Source of the DNA: Rectinema subterraneum
GTDB lineage: Bacteria > Spirochaetota > Spirochaetia > Treponematales > Rectinemataceae
DNA: 54,122 nt
Reading direction: 5' to 3'
NCBI GenBank assembly: GCA_009768935.1
Contig: WESA01000013.1
Location: 1-54,122, forward strand
Part shown: positions 15,423 through 23,415 of the stretch, one piece after another
Numbering within the stretch: position 1 is the stretch's first letter
Layout: the number at the start of each line of letters is the position of its first letter
Program-made: the position numbers and the translations under genes
Notes under the pieces: model-generated
Databases searched by the model: none
What the model was told of the DNA's origin: nothing
The model's input: the letters and a program-made list of their open reading frames with translations, nothing else

Positions 15423-17158
15423 GCCAGGCTGCAGAAACCAGGAGGGGGACAGCGACAGCTCCCGGAAACTCGGGCTTGCCGGCAGGCCGGTCCAGCCTGC
15501 AGCATCCGGGCCGCCGCGCAGACTTCTGGACATTGGTCATTTTTGCTGGGTTTGCGATTGTTGTTGTGTTTCTTATTTATCCCTTGTTTGACATTTTCCG
15601 CTACAGTTTTCTGGACAAAACGACCAAAGCCTTTTCCATGTCGAACTGGAAAGAGTTTTTTTCCAAAATGTACTATTTGCGCGCATTCTGGCACTCGATA
15701 GTCATTGCGCTTCTGACAACTTTTTTCTCGATTGTGCTGGGGATTCCGCTCGCGTTTTTCACGACTCGGTACCGGATTCGCGGGACGAATCTTCTCACAA
15801 CGCTCTCGGTGCTGGCTCTGCTCTCGCCGACCTTCATTGGCGCATACTCGTGGATCACCATGCTGGGCAGAAATGGTTTTTTGAGGCTTATGTTCCAGTC
15901 GATCGGCATCAATCTGCCGCCAATCTACGGGCCGCTTGGCATCGTACTCGCCGATACGCTCCAGTATTATCCTTTTATATCGCTCATGACGGCGGGCGCG
16001 CTCATGACCATCGACCGGTCGCTCGAAGAAGCGTCAGAGAACCTCGGCGCGCGCTCGGTCCGGACATTTTTTGATATCACTTTGCCGATGATCATTCCCT
16101 CGGTCACCGGAGGCGCGCTCATTGTGTTCATGATGTCGCTGTCGAATTTCGGTACCCCTATGATTATTGGCGGTAATTATCTTGTTTTGCCGACGCTGGC
16201 TTATAACCTCTATACAAGCGAAATCAGCGAAACACCGGGCATGGCGTCGACAGTGTCCATCATTCTCATGCTCTGCGCTTCGGTGGTGATTGTGCTTCAG
16301 CAGTGGATGTCTTCGCGGCGCAAATACGCGAGCATGCTGGTGAATAGGCCGATCGTCAAGCAGCTCAAGGGCATAAAGTCCGTGGTGGCGCATTTTGTGT
16401 GTTATCTTATTGTGTTTTTGTCGACGCTGCCGCTCGCGGTCATCGTGTATTACAGCTTTAGAAAGACATCGGGGCCGGTGTTCAAGTCCGGTTTTGGCCT
16501 TGATAGCTACCGTCAGATTTTTTTCGATGTGCCAAAAACTGTTATGAACAGCTTTTTGTATTCGCTTATCGCGGTGCTGCTCATTGCGTCAGTGGGCACT
16601 TTGCTCGGATTTGTCATTGCACGGAAACGAAATGCGGCAGTCCGCGCGCTGGACCCGCTCCTCATGATTCCCTACATGGTGCCGGGGACAGTGCTGGGCA
16701 TTGGATTCATTGTTGCATTCAACAGGCCGCCGATTATTCTGGCCGGAACCGCGACGATTATTATTCTGACTTACTTTATCCGGCGCTTGCCGTATTCGGT
16801 CCGCTCCGCGGCTTCGATTCTCAAACAGATAGATCCTGCGCTCGAGGAAGCGGGCATCAATCTCGGCTCGCCTCCGGGAAGAACCTTCCGAACGATTACG
16901 CTGCCGCTTATGCAGGGTGGAATTATTTCCGGCGCAATAATGAGTTGGGTTACATCGATGAATGAGCTGTCGGCATCGATTCTTCTGTACGTCGGCAAGA
17001 CAATGACGATGCCAATAAAGATTTATCTGTCGGTGGCCGACGGGTATTTCGGAACCGCGAGCGCGATGTCGACAATCCTGCTCGTGGTGACGGGTGTGGC
17101 TATGTTCATTGTGAACAAGTACTTCAACAGGGGCAGCGAGACGTTTATCGCGGCGTAG
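15419..17158 (+). CDS. Iron-type ABC transporter permease, fused two-domain
   Basis: A 579-aa inner-membrane permease of the FbpB type. About twelve hydrophobic segments form two homologous halves, each ending with an EAA-like loop: EEASENLGARSVRTFFDITLP near 205 and EEAGINLGSPPGRTFRTITLP near 485. These loops bind the ATPase. A 40-residue Gly/Ser/Arg-rich cytoplasmic N-terminus precedes the first membrane segment. It overlaps the ATPase gene by four bases. Together with the binding protein at 13201 it completes a three-gene importer. No terminator is evident after it. Confidence 0.88.
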   Translation: MSQAAETRRGTATAPGNSGLPAGRSSLQHPGRRADFWTLVIFAGFAIVVVFLIYPLFDIFRYSFLDKTTKAFSMSNWKEFFSKMYYLRAFWHSIVIALLTTFFSIVLGIPLAFFTTRYRIRGTNLLTTLSVLALLSPTFIGAYSWITMLGRNGFLRLMFQSIGINLPPIYGPLGIVLADTLQYYPFISLMTAGALMTIDRSLEEASENLGARSVRTFFDITLPMIIPSVTGGALIVFMMSLSNFGTPMIIGGNYLVLPTLAYNLYTSEISETPGMASTVSIILMLCASVVIVLQQWMSSRRKYASMLVNRPIVKQLKGIKSVVAHFVCYLIVFLSTLPLAVIVYYSFRKTSGPVFKSGFGLDSYRQIFFDVPKTVMNSFLYSLIAVLLIASVGTLLGFVIARKRNAAVRALDPLLMIPYMVPGTVLGIGFIVAFNRPPIILAGTATIIILTYFIRRLPYSVRSAASILKQIDPALEEAGINLGSPPGRTFRTITLPLMQGGIISGAIMSWVTSMNELSASILLYVGKTMTMPIKIYLSVADGYFGTASAMSTILLVVTGVAMFIVNKYFNRGSETFIAA

Positions 17159-17242
17159 GGCGCGGGGTCGCGCGGGGCAGCGTGCGAGTTGCAAAGTTGC
17201 TATCTTCGCCAGCGCAAGAGCCAAAACGACGTGCGCGCCATA

Positions 17243-17271
17243 TTGTCCCGCCGCCCAAAATTTTCTATAGT
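17243..17271 (+). promoter_or_regulatory. Promoter for the histidine-phosphatase gene, giving a possible leaderless transcript
   Basis: TTGTCC (17243-17248), 17 bases, TATAGT (17266-17271). The -10 box ends nine bases before ATG 17281, so the mRNA would have a leader of zero to three bases. No ribosome-binding sequence is visible. Confidence 0.5.
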
Positions 17272-17280
17272 GCAGGGACT

Positions 17281-18033
17281 ATGTATCCCCGATTTGAATC
17301 GAAATTTTCGCTGAGCGATGAAGAAACCACCGCCTTGCAGCGATTGCAGGCAGATGGCGAATTCTTTTCCGTGCTTGACCATAGCATGAGCGTGTTTATT
17401 CTCCGCCATGGCCAGAGTGAGGGCAATGCACGGAATACCTATCAGGGGCGCCTCGATTTTCCGCTTTCCGCGCAGGGGGAAAAGCAAGCGAGGGCAGCGG
17501 GCGAGTGGCTTTCCCAATTCAAGCCGGAAATAATGCTTGCAAGCCCGATGCAGCGGGCGCGGCGGTCGGCAGAAATTGTTGGGGAGGCTGCAGGTATCTC
17601 GGCAATCGAGTTCGCGGACATGCTCATCGAGCTGGATACGGGTATTTTTTCAGGGGTAGATCCAGATACGGCGGCACGAAAGTACCCCGAAATATGGAAT
17701 GAATTTCTCGCAAGAAGCTGGGATGCAGTTCCCGGTGCGGAATCTTCCTCGATGCTCTATGCGCGCGCCCTGTGCGTATGGCAGAAAATTCTCGAGCTGG
17801 GACAGCAGGGCACCTCCCGCATTGTGTGTATGACACATGGAGGCCTTGTGCAGTGGCTTCTCAAGTCGACAATGGGCGTACATAGCTGGCTGCCCTTGCT
17901 CCCGATGTCGAATTGCGGCATATCCGAATATGAAATAGAAATGGTTAAAAAGGGCAATCCAGCCTTCGTGCAATGGACAGCGATCAATTTCCATCCTCCC
18001 GCGGCGCCGGAAGGTCCGAAGCCCGTTTTCTGA
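17281..18033 (+). CDS. Histidine phosphatase family protein (phosphoglycerate mutase-like)
   Basis: A 250-aa protein with the catalytic RHGQSEGNARNTYQGRLDFPLS signature near residues 41-62 and the second His in MTHGGLVQWLL near 183, plus the paired Arg in SPMQRARRSAE. These are hallmarks of the histidine phosphatase superfamily, where the first His becomes phosphorylated. The extra 35-residue N-terminus is not typical of GpmA and the length is nearer to phosphatase than mutase members, so a metabolite phosphatase (CobC-like or sugar phosphate) is more likely than glycolytic mutase. ATG 17281 is supported by the promoter just upstream; the longer open frame upstream would cover that promoter. 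Confidence 0.8.
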   Translation: MYPRFESKFSLSDEETTALQRLQADGEFFSVLDHSMSVFILRHGQSEGNARNTYQGRLDFPLSAQGEKQARAAGEWLSQFKPEIMLASPMQRARRSAEIVGEAAGISAIEFADMLIELDTGIFSGVDPDTAARKYPEIWNEFLARSWDAVPGAESSSMLYARALCVWQKILELGQQGTSRIVCMTHGGLVQWLLKSTMGVHSWLPLLPMSNCGISEYEIEMVKKGNPAFVQWTAINFHPPAAPEGPKPVF

Positions 18034-18134
18034 GAATGTGCGCGCTGTCCGCCGCAAAAATCTGCCTTCAAAAATTTTTCAAATTCTGAATCATTTTTCT
18101 CGTTCTGTGCGTCTATGCAGTGAGGAGGTGCTGT

Positions 18135-18854
18135 ATGCGCATAAGAACTGCAATTGCTGTCGCTGTGTGTTTGCTCTTGGGAGCAGCCATGCAGCCGTTC
18201 GCATTCGAAAGTGGGTGCGAACCGTCTGACCCCGCGTTTTGGGCAGGCATTCATGGGATACCTCTCGACCAGGATGAATGTGCCGCAATCGTGGGAGGTG
18301 ATGTGCGTATGTCGCTGAATCCGGATCGAACCAAACTCATCGTAAATGTAATCGACAACGAGTATGAGGCAAGGCTGGGTCGCATTCCGCCCAAGCAAGT
18401 GCTGGAACTGGATGTGCACAATCGGATTGTAAATACGACGAATGCGCCTTTTATGCCCGCAACCAGGGATGGCCGTGAGCTTGCGGCAGCAGTGTCAACG
18501 ACGACCAAGCCGTCGCCTTTCCCGGAGGGCTACTGGACCATCACTGCGATTAAGCCGCGCGATGACAAGTATGGGCCATATTTTATTTCTACTAATGCAA
18601 TTGGGAGAGTAGAAGTCTATGAGAACGACGGTGCGGGAGGCCAGATTCCGATCGGAATATTCAAGGACCTTGGCTATGCGCTTCATGCGAACACAAATCC
18701 ATTCAATGTATCGAAATCATATGGCTGCCTTGTGCTGAGGCAGGATGATGTCGCGACGCTGGCGAGAATTCTAGAGGCGGATAAGCAGGAAAACCCGAAA
18801 GCTGTGCAGAAGATTCTTGTGCCGCCATCGCGAGCGCGCATGAGGGATTGGTGA
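18135..18854 (+). CDS. Exported L,D-transpeptidase-like (YkuD-like) protein with variant catalytic motif
   Basis: A 239-aa exported protein: signal peptide MRIRTAIAVAVCLLLGAAMQPFAF, then about 90 residues of unknown function, then a C-terminal segment that looks like an L,D-transpeptidase catalytic domain. The segment LGYALHANTNPFNVSKSYGC followed by LVLRQDDV matches the H-x(14-17)-[ST]-H-G-C-x-R scheme, with the His before Gly-Cys replaced by Tyr. The nucleophile Cys is kept. L,D-transpeptidases cross-link peptidoglycan or attach lipoproteins in the periplasm. Start ATG 18135 follows GAGGAGG at 18121-18127; an earlier in-frame start lies before the ribosome site. Assignment is by motif only. 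Confidence 0.55.
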   Translation: MRIRTAIAVAVCLLLGAAMQPFAFESGCEPSDPAFWAGIHGIPLDQDECAAIVGGDVRMSLNPDRTKLIVNVIDNEYEARLGRIPPKQVLELDVHNRIVNTTNAPFMPATRDGRELAAAVSTTTKPSPFPEGYWTITAIKPRDDKYGPYFISTNAIGRVEVYENDGAGGQIPIGIFKDLGYALHANTNPFNVSKSYGCLVLRQDDVATLARILEADKQENPKAVQKILVPPSRARMRDW

Positions 18855-18857
18855 ACC

Positions 18858-18944
18858 ATGAAAAAAAGAAAGAGATTCGTGAAAAAAAGATTCGTGAAAT
18901 GGAATAGAAGGCCCCAAGGCCTGAAGAAAGTTAAAGAGGTCTGA
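18858..18944 (+). CDS. Possible 28-residue highly basic peptide
   Basis: A short frame begins three bases after the preceding stop and encodes 28 residues, of which about 15 are Lys or Arg, beginning MKKRKRFVKKRFVKW. The AGATTCGTGAAA segment is duplicated in tandem inside it. The ribosome site is weak (GAGGG about 11 bases upstream). It may be chance in an A-rich spacer; nothing is known of such a family. Confidence 0.2.
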   Translation: MKKRKRFVKKRFVKWNRRPQGLKKVKEV

Positions 18945-19099
18945 GGAAGATTAAAAAACCGCTCCCTTTCTGCGCGAGGGGCTTTAGGCGGACAAGGGGG
19001 CGGGTTTTCTATGGCAATTTTCTATAGCTTGATGAAGAGTTTGATGAGAGTTTTATGAATCAATAAGCGAAAATATCATCTGCGCCTTTCAAGGGCCAG

Positions 19100-19108
19100 T
19101 GATATAAT
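19100..19108 (+). promoter_or_regulatory. Extended -10 promoter for the lipoprotein gene at 19135
   Basis: TGATATAAT is a perfect extended -10 element; no good -35 box is seen 17 bases upstream. It would yield a leader of about 20 bases carrying AAGGAGG. The 280-base gap before it (18855-19134) otherwise holds only the small basic frame and A/G-rich sequence. Confidence 0.55.
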
Positions 19109-19134
19109 TTATATTGTAATCAAGGAGGCGTTGT

Positions 19135-20043
19135 ATGAAAAAGAATTATTTCTTTTTCCTCTTTATGGCCGGCATTGTTGTGCTCTTCATGCTCGCATCC
19201 TGCAAACAGGCCAAAGTGACTGAAAAGCCGCTCCAGACTGTGCCGCAGCAAGCTGCTTCTCAGCCCAAAACTTCTGAGTCAGGGGCGCCGCATCCCGAGG
19301 CAGCAACCAAAATGCCTGCCATCGAGCGCAAGAACGAAAGTATTTTGCTTGTGTACAAGCATACAGGATTTGGTTATGTGGAATCATATGGATTTGATAC
19401 ATATGTATTTCGCCTCCTTGCAGACCCTTCCGGGCAGATATCGGGCGGGATTGTGTATCAGCGCACCAGCGACGGTGAGGTTGAAGCAATTCACTACAAT
19501 GTAACTCGCTCCAGCGACGAAATAACGCTTGCTGCTTCAGGGGCTGACAAGAAGTCGTGGTCAGCAACGCTCAAGCTGAAAGACAGCAGCATCGATGTAT
19601 CAGGGCAGCAGAAGTTATCGGCAAAGCTGGACAAGGCGCTCGTTTTCGCTTCGACTGATGGAAATTATTCCGAAAGCTATTCGATTGACCAAGCAGCGCC
19701 AGAAATGCCTTCTGAGATCAAGAAGGGTGACTCAACTCTCGAAAAAGGCAAATGGACCTTCCCCGAAAACAACAAGGCTATGTATGTCCAGACCAAACCG
19801 GATGATACAGAAAACACAGAAGGGTTCCAGGTTTCTTTATGGCGCGAAGATAACGGTGATCTGCGATTCCGGACAGAAGGCCCCACTCCAATCAATGAAG
19901 TCTATGCCAGTGGGCTTTCTGCCGTGCTGGCAGGTGACCACGCGCTTTCAAATGCAGTGCTGCTGGATCTGATGCTCGGAGAATCGAGATACCTCCGGCC
20001 GGTCTACGCGTTCGCAATTTCGCGCCGCGGCGCCGGGAAATGA
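19135..20043 (+). CDS. Lipoprotein of unknown function
   Basis: A 302-aa protein with a lipoprotein signal peptide: MKKNYFFFLFMAGIVVLFML then lipobox LASC, putting the lipidated Cys at residue 23. A Gln/Pro/Ala-rich linker of about 40 residues leads to a globular domain with alternating polar/hydrophobic strands (for example GFGYVESYGFDTYVFRLLAD), suggesting a beta-rich fold. I recognise no family. It is expressed alone from an extended -10 promoter with an excellent AAGGAGG ribosome site. Confidence 0.75.
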   Translation: MKKNYFFFLFMAGIVVLFMLASCKQAKVTEKPLQTVPQQAASQPKTSESGAPHPEAATKMPAIERKNESILLVYKHTGFGYVESYGFDTYVFRLLADPSGQISGGIVYQRTSDGEVEAIHYNVTRSSDEITLAASGADKKSWSATLKLKDSSIDVSGQQKLSAKLDKALVFASTDGNYSESYSIDQAAPEMPSEIKKGDSTLEKGKWTFPENNKAMYVQTKPDDTENTEGFQVSLWREDNGDLRFRTEGPTPINEVYASGLSAVLAGDHALSNAVLLDLMLGESRYLRPVYAFAISRRGAGK

Positions 20044-20081
20044 GCGAGGGATGAGTTGGCGGGCGCGAATTCGGCAGCGCC

Positions 20082-20116
20082 AGCAAGTGAAGCTGGCTCA
20101 GCAAGTGAGCTGGCTC
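20082..20116 (+). repeat. Short tandem duplication
   Basis: Two head-to-tail copies of AGCAAGTGAAGCTGGCTC, the second lacking one A, lie in the gap between the lipoprotein and purine nucleoside phosphorylase genes. Confidence 0.8.
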
Positions 20117-20208
20117 GGCACCTGCCGCCATCCATGCCGAGGGATTGCCATTTTCCGGATTCCTGTGATTGAATGACTGCATATTGCAAGACCGAAAGGA
20201 CAAAAACA

Positions 20209-20913
20209 ATGAGCATACACATCGCTGCACAAAAAGGCCAAATCGCTGACAAGATCCTTCTGCCGGGCGATCCGCTCCGCGCGAAATTCATCGCAGAGAA
20301 CTACTTTGAGAATCCGATATGTTTCAATCAAGTCCGCAACATGCTCGGGTTTACGGGAACTTACAAAGGCCAGCTTGTTTCTGTCATGGGTACTGGCATG
20401 GGCATGCCAAGCCTGTCGATCTATGTAAACGAACTTATCCGGGAATATGGCGTCAGGCGGCTTATTCGCGTCGGCACGTGCGGGAGCATGCGCGAGGATG
20501 TGAAAGTTCGCGATATCGTGCTCGCAATGAGCGCCAGCACGGATTCAGCAGTCAATCAGGTGCGTTTCAGGGGTATGGACTATGCGCCGACGGCTTCTTT
20601 TACGCTTTTGAAAGCGGCCTGGGATGCCGCCACCGCCCGCGCGCTGCGAGTATTCGCCGGTCCGGTGCTCAGCTCCGACATGTTCTACACAGAAGATCCC
20701 GAGCAGTGGAAACTATGGGCCAAATTCGGCGTCCTAGCTGTCGAAATGGAGACAGCCGAACTCTATACCCTTGCTGCTAAGTATGGATGCGATGCGCTTT
20801 CGGTGCTCACCATTTCCGATCACCTTGTTACAGGAGAAGCCACAAATGCACAAGAGCGCCAGCTTTCCTTCCGATCGATGATGGAAGTCGCGCTCGTTGC
20901 GATTCTAGCCTGA
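20209..20913 (+). CDS. deoD: Purine nucleoside phosphorylase, DeoD type
   Basis: A 234-aa hexameric-type purine nucleoside phosphorylase that splits purine (deoxy)nucleosides with phosphate to free base and (deoxy)ribose-1-phosphate. Signatures: [16 protein letters not shown] near 20-35 (phosphate site), [17 protein letters not shown] near 66-82, RVGTCGSM near 87-94, VEMETAELY near 178-186 and the catalytic Asp in [10 protein letters not shown] near 204. Length fits the family exactly. ATG 20209 was preferred over an earlier in-frame ATG because homologues start MSxHI. It complements the nucleoside importer and deaminase at 4804-10971, forming a salvage route, though it is not in the same operon. 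Confidence 0.93.
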   Translation: MSIHIAAQKGQIADKILLPGDPLRAKFIAENYFENPICFNQVRNMLGFTGTYKGQLVSVMGTGMGMPSLSIYVNELIREYGVRRLIRVGTCGSMREDVKVRDIVLAMSASTDSAVNQVRFRGMDYAPTASFTLLKAAWDAATARALRVFAGPVLSSDMFYTEDPEQWKLWAKFGVLAVEMETAELYTLAAKYGCDALSVLTISDHLVTGEATNAQERQLSFRSMMEVALVAILA

Positions 20914-20916
20914 TTT

Positions 20917-22317
20917 TTAGACGTTTTTTAAAGCCTCTATATCGCGCTCGATTTTCTGGGCTTGCGTATAGAGGCTGTCTTTTATTCGCTTCAGCTCTGC
21001 ATTTACTTCCTGGGCGAGGCGCGCTTCTTCGGCTTTGCGCTGTTCCACGGCATCCTGCGAAATTTTTCGTATTTTGGCGTCCATGGAAGAGAGCCACTTA
21101 TCTACCTGCTCATAGACGGCTGCTTTGTGCGAATCGAGATCCTTGTAGATGCCCTGTTCGAATTCGTTGAGCGCGGCGGATACATTGCCCTCGGCGGCAG
21201 CCCGGAGCGTCTCGGCCTGTGTTTTTGCGTTCTCAAGCGATTCTCGCAGCGCGGAAATTTCGGACATGAATTCTTTTTCGAACGATGCGCGATGGGCTTC
21301 AAACGCCTGGCCGAACTGTGCAAATTGCTCTTCGAGCGAGGCGCGCTCGGCCTGGAATTTGGCAGCGAGGGCGGCTGAGGCTTCGGCGGTTTCCTTCTGG
21401 ATTCGAACCATTTCTGCCGACATCGCGGCAATTGAGGCCTTGGCCTCGGATAGCCTTCGCTGGCTTTCTTTCACTTGCGCCTCGGTCGATGCATTCGTTT
21501 CGCCGAGCTTGGCCTGGACGCTTTGCACGAGCATATCGAGCTTCTGCGAAAGGGCAGCGATCTGTTCATCGGTCTGCCGTGAAAGCTCTTTGAAGTCGGC
21601 GGCAAGGCGGGCGCGAAGGGTCTGGAATGCCTCATCCTCGATGTTCTGTGCGCGCGACGCTGCTTTTTCGAGCGCTAGCTCTGTTTTCTGATCGATCTGA
21701 TTGTTCAATGCAGATGCTTGCGCAATGGCGGACTCCGCGTCGCCTTTGGATTGATCGAACAGGTTGACAATTCCAGTCAGGCGCTCATTGAGCTGATCCA
21801 GAATGTCATCGCGGAAACCATCGAGGATCCGCTTTGCATCTTGCGCAAATTGATCCTTGACTTTCGGCAGGTCTGCCTCGATTGCGTCCATCTTTTTGCC
21901 CGCGACTTCGAGGCGGCGCGCGAGTGCTTCAATGAATTCATTTTTCTCAGCAAGATGCGCGATATTCTGGTCGACGCGTTTTGTCATGTCCATGAGCTGG
22001 GAAAGAATTTCGTCATATTCCTTGAACCGGTCTGCAATTGCAGTGATCGATTCCGATTCTGAGTCGATAGTCGCTTGTGCTTCCTGAATTTTTTCGAGCA
22101 CGACCTTTGCCGCTTTCTGCTGCACATCCAGATCGATGCCATAATGCTTTATTTCTTCGGCCTTCGATTCGACATAGGCGCCAAGCTCGTCCTTAAGTTT
22201 CTCCCCCATGCGTTTTAATTTTTCAAGAGACCGATTATCGGCAGTCAACAGGTGATACGCACCGAACATCGCAACGACAATGGCCAGCGTCACCAGATTT
22301 CCTACTGAAAACAGCAT
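20917..22317 (-). CDS. Membrane-anchored coiled-coil protein, spirochaete type
   Basis: A 466-aa protein with one N-terminal membrane helix (VGNLVTLAIVVAMFGAYHLL, residues 5-24) followed by almost uninterrupted heptad-like coiled coil rich in Ala, Glu, Gln and Lys to the C-terminus. Such single-span coiled-coil proteins are widespread in spirochaetes and are annotated as SpiroCoCo-family proteins; a structural or scaffolding role is likely but unproven. ATG 22317 is preceded on the minus strand by AAAAGGAG. Its stop lies three bases from the deoD stop, so the two genes converge with no spacer terminator. The promoter region has two identical palindromes. Confidence 0.75.
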   Translation of the reverse strand: MLFSVGNLVTLAIVVAMFGAYHLLTADNRSLEKLKRMGEKLKDELGAYVESKAEEIKHYGIDLDVQQKAAKVVLEKIQEAQATIDSESESITAIADRFKEYDEILSQLMDMTKRVDQNIAHLAEKNEFIEALARRLEVAGKKMDAIEADLPKVKDQFAQDAKRILDGFRDDILDQLNERLTGIVNLFDQSKGDAESAIAQASALNNQIDQKTELALEKAASRAQNIEDEAFQTLRARLAADFKELSRQTDEQIAALSQKLDMLVQSVQAKLGETNASTEAQVKESQRRLSEAKASIAAMSAEMVRIQKETAEASAALAAKFQAERASLEEQFAQFGQAFEAHRASFEKEFMSEISALRESLENAKTQAETLRAAAEGNVSAALNEFEQGIYKDLDSHKAAVYEQVDKWLSSMDAKIRKISQDAVEQRKAEEARLAQEVNAELKRIKDSLYTQAQKIERDIEALKNV

Positions 22318-22327
22318 GCTGTGCTCC

Positions 22328-22365
22328 TTTTGCAAAAGTATACCGCTCAAAGCAGTTTTGCAAAA
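22328..22365 (-). promoter_or_regulatory. Promoter of the coiled-coil gene with two palindromic operator-like sites
   Basis: On the minus strand TATACT (22337-22342) is the -10, with a TTTGCA -35 (22359-22364) 16 bases away. The 10-bp palindrome TTTTGCAAAA occurs at 22356-22365, over the -35, and again at 22328-22337, just after the -10 and touching the ribosome site. Start-to-start spacing is 28 bp. Confidence 0.5.
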
Positions 22366-22448
22366 GTGCCGCAGCATGGCGCGCTTCAATTCAGGGGCGC
22401 GCCTAAGCCGCTGTTTATAAAAATTCCAACCGCTTGCCACCTAAGTGC

Positions 22449-22476
22449 TTGACAAATTATTTCCTTCAGTTACAAT
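22449..22476 (+). promoter_or_regulatory. Sigma-70 promoter of rpsU
   Basis: TTGACA (22449-22454), 16 bases, TACAAT (22471-22476). A start near 22483 would give a leader of about 15-25 bases that contains the GGGAGG ribosome site. Confidence 0.8.
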
Positions 22477-22498
22477 GCACTCCGCGAATTGAAGGGAG

Positions 22499-22714
22499 GT
22501 GAGGACTATCCGCCAGGTTATCGTCGAGGACAATGAGCCCCTCGAGAAAGCATTGAAACGCTTCAAGAGAATGGTCGAGAAAGAAGGCATTATCCGAGAG
22601 TGGAAACGCCGTGAATACTTCGAAAAGCCATCTGCTATCCGAAATAGAGAAAAGAAAGCGCTCGAACGCAAGCTCATGAAAAAAACCCGCAAATCACAGG
22701 AAGGCAAATACTGA
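22499..22714 (+). CDS. rpsU: 30S ribosomal protein S21
   Basis: Small basic ribosomal protein S21 (71 aa as drawn), part of the 30S platform near the anti-Shine-Dalgarno end of 16S rRNA. The core [20 protein letters not shown] followed by [15 protein letters not shown] is diagnostic. The start is problematic. GTG 22499 overlaps the GGGAGG ribosome site, so it cannot use it well. The AUC codon at 22508 sits eight bases after GGAGG and lies at the exact position where other S21 proteins have their initiator Met, eight residues before the conserved Asn. An AUC start or a base error is therefore possible. A strong promoter precedes and a terminator follows, so it is monocistronic. Confidence 0.9.
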   Translation: MRTIRQVIVEDNEPLEKALKRFKRMVEKEGIIREWKRREYFEKPSAIRNREKKALERKLMKKTRKSQEGKY

Positions 22715-22746
22715 TTGTTAGGGCGGCTTAAGCCGTCCGCGACACG

Positions 22747-22778
22747 AGCCGCTTACTGAGAGCGGCTTTTTTCTTTTT
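22747..22778 (+). terminator. Rho-independent terminator after rpsU
   Basis: Perfect 7-bp stem AGCCGCT/AGCGGCT with a seven-base loop and a T-rich tail from 22768. A second palindrome (GGCGGCTTAAGCCGTCC) lies just before it near 22722-22738. Confidence 0.85.
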
Positions 22779-22796
22779 TGAGAATGAGGAGAGACC

Positions 22797-23276
22797 ATGC
22801 GACCCAGATATGCATCCTTATTGTCAGCAGTTGCTGTATGCAGTCTGATCTTGATATTCTTCGCTGCGTGCGGGCAAAATACCTCGAGCCAAGGAATTGA
22901 CAAGCCGAATCCCAAGCTGAAAACCGTCACCCTGACTATTGGAGAAGCGACGGTCAAAGCGGAAGTGGCCATGACGGAGACCGAGCGCAACCGCGGTCTT
23001 ATGTATCGCACCTCGCTTCGCGATGGCGAAGGCATGTTGTTCGTTTTCGACCGCGACCAGCAGGTTTCGTTTTGGATGAAAAACACGAAATTGCCGCTAT
23101 CGATCGCTTATATCATTTCTGATGGCACCATTGTCCAGATACTTGATCTTGTTCCGTATTCCGAAGAACCGCGGCCCTCAGCCCGCAGTATCCGCTACGC
23201 GCTGGAAGTGCCGCAAGGCTGGTTCGGCCGCGCTGGTGTAAAGGTAGGAGACAAGGTCGCCATTCCTCCTCTATAA
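22797..23276 (+). CDS. DUF192-family lipoprotein
   Basis: A 159-aa protein with a lipoprotein signal (hydrophobic segment, then FFAACG with Cys near residue 25) and a DUF192 domain covering nearly the rest: AEVAMTETERNRGLMYRTSL, the GEGMLFVFDRDQQVSFWMKN motif, and LPLSIAYIISDGTIVQILDL. DUF192 proteins are small beta-sheet proteins of unknown function, often exported. GAGGAGA precedes the ATG. It stands alone; a copy of the interspersed repeat begins eight bases after its stop. Confidence 0.85.
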   Translation: MRPRYASLLSAVAVCSLILIFFAACGQNTSSQGIDKPNPKLKTVTLTIGEATVKAEVAMTETERNRGLMYRTSLRDGEGMLFVFDRDQQVSFWMKNTKLPLSIAYIISDGTIVQILDLVPYSEEPRPSARSIRYALEVPQGWFGRAGVKVGDKVAIPPL

Positions 23277-23283
23277 AAAAGGG

Positions 23284-23307
23284 TAGTGCTCTCAACCTTG
23301 TGTAAAG
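23284..23307 (+). repeat. Interspersed 24-bp repeat, consensus copy
   Basis: Carries TAGTGCTCTCAACCTTGTGT and the following AAAG, identical to the copy at 53446. It lies just after the DUF192 gene. On the opposite strand it falls in a frame starting at 23358 that encodes a short hydrophobic helix. Confidence 0.85.
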
Positions 23308-23415
23308 CCAAGCCGCTGTTCCCAGCAGCGTCCCGATAATTGCCAGAATCCATTTCATGCAGTAATTTATCAGCAGTACACATGTTGATTGCGTAGATGT
23401 AGATAAGGAATTAGG

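Noticed and set aside
18960..19000. Possible terminator after the L,D-transpeptidase-like gene
   Set aside because: The candidate arms (GCTCCC and GGGGCT) pair poorly and no T run follows at the right place.
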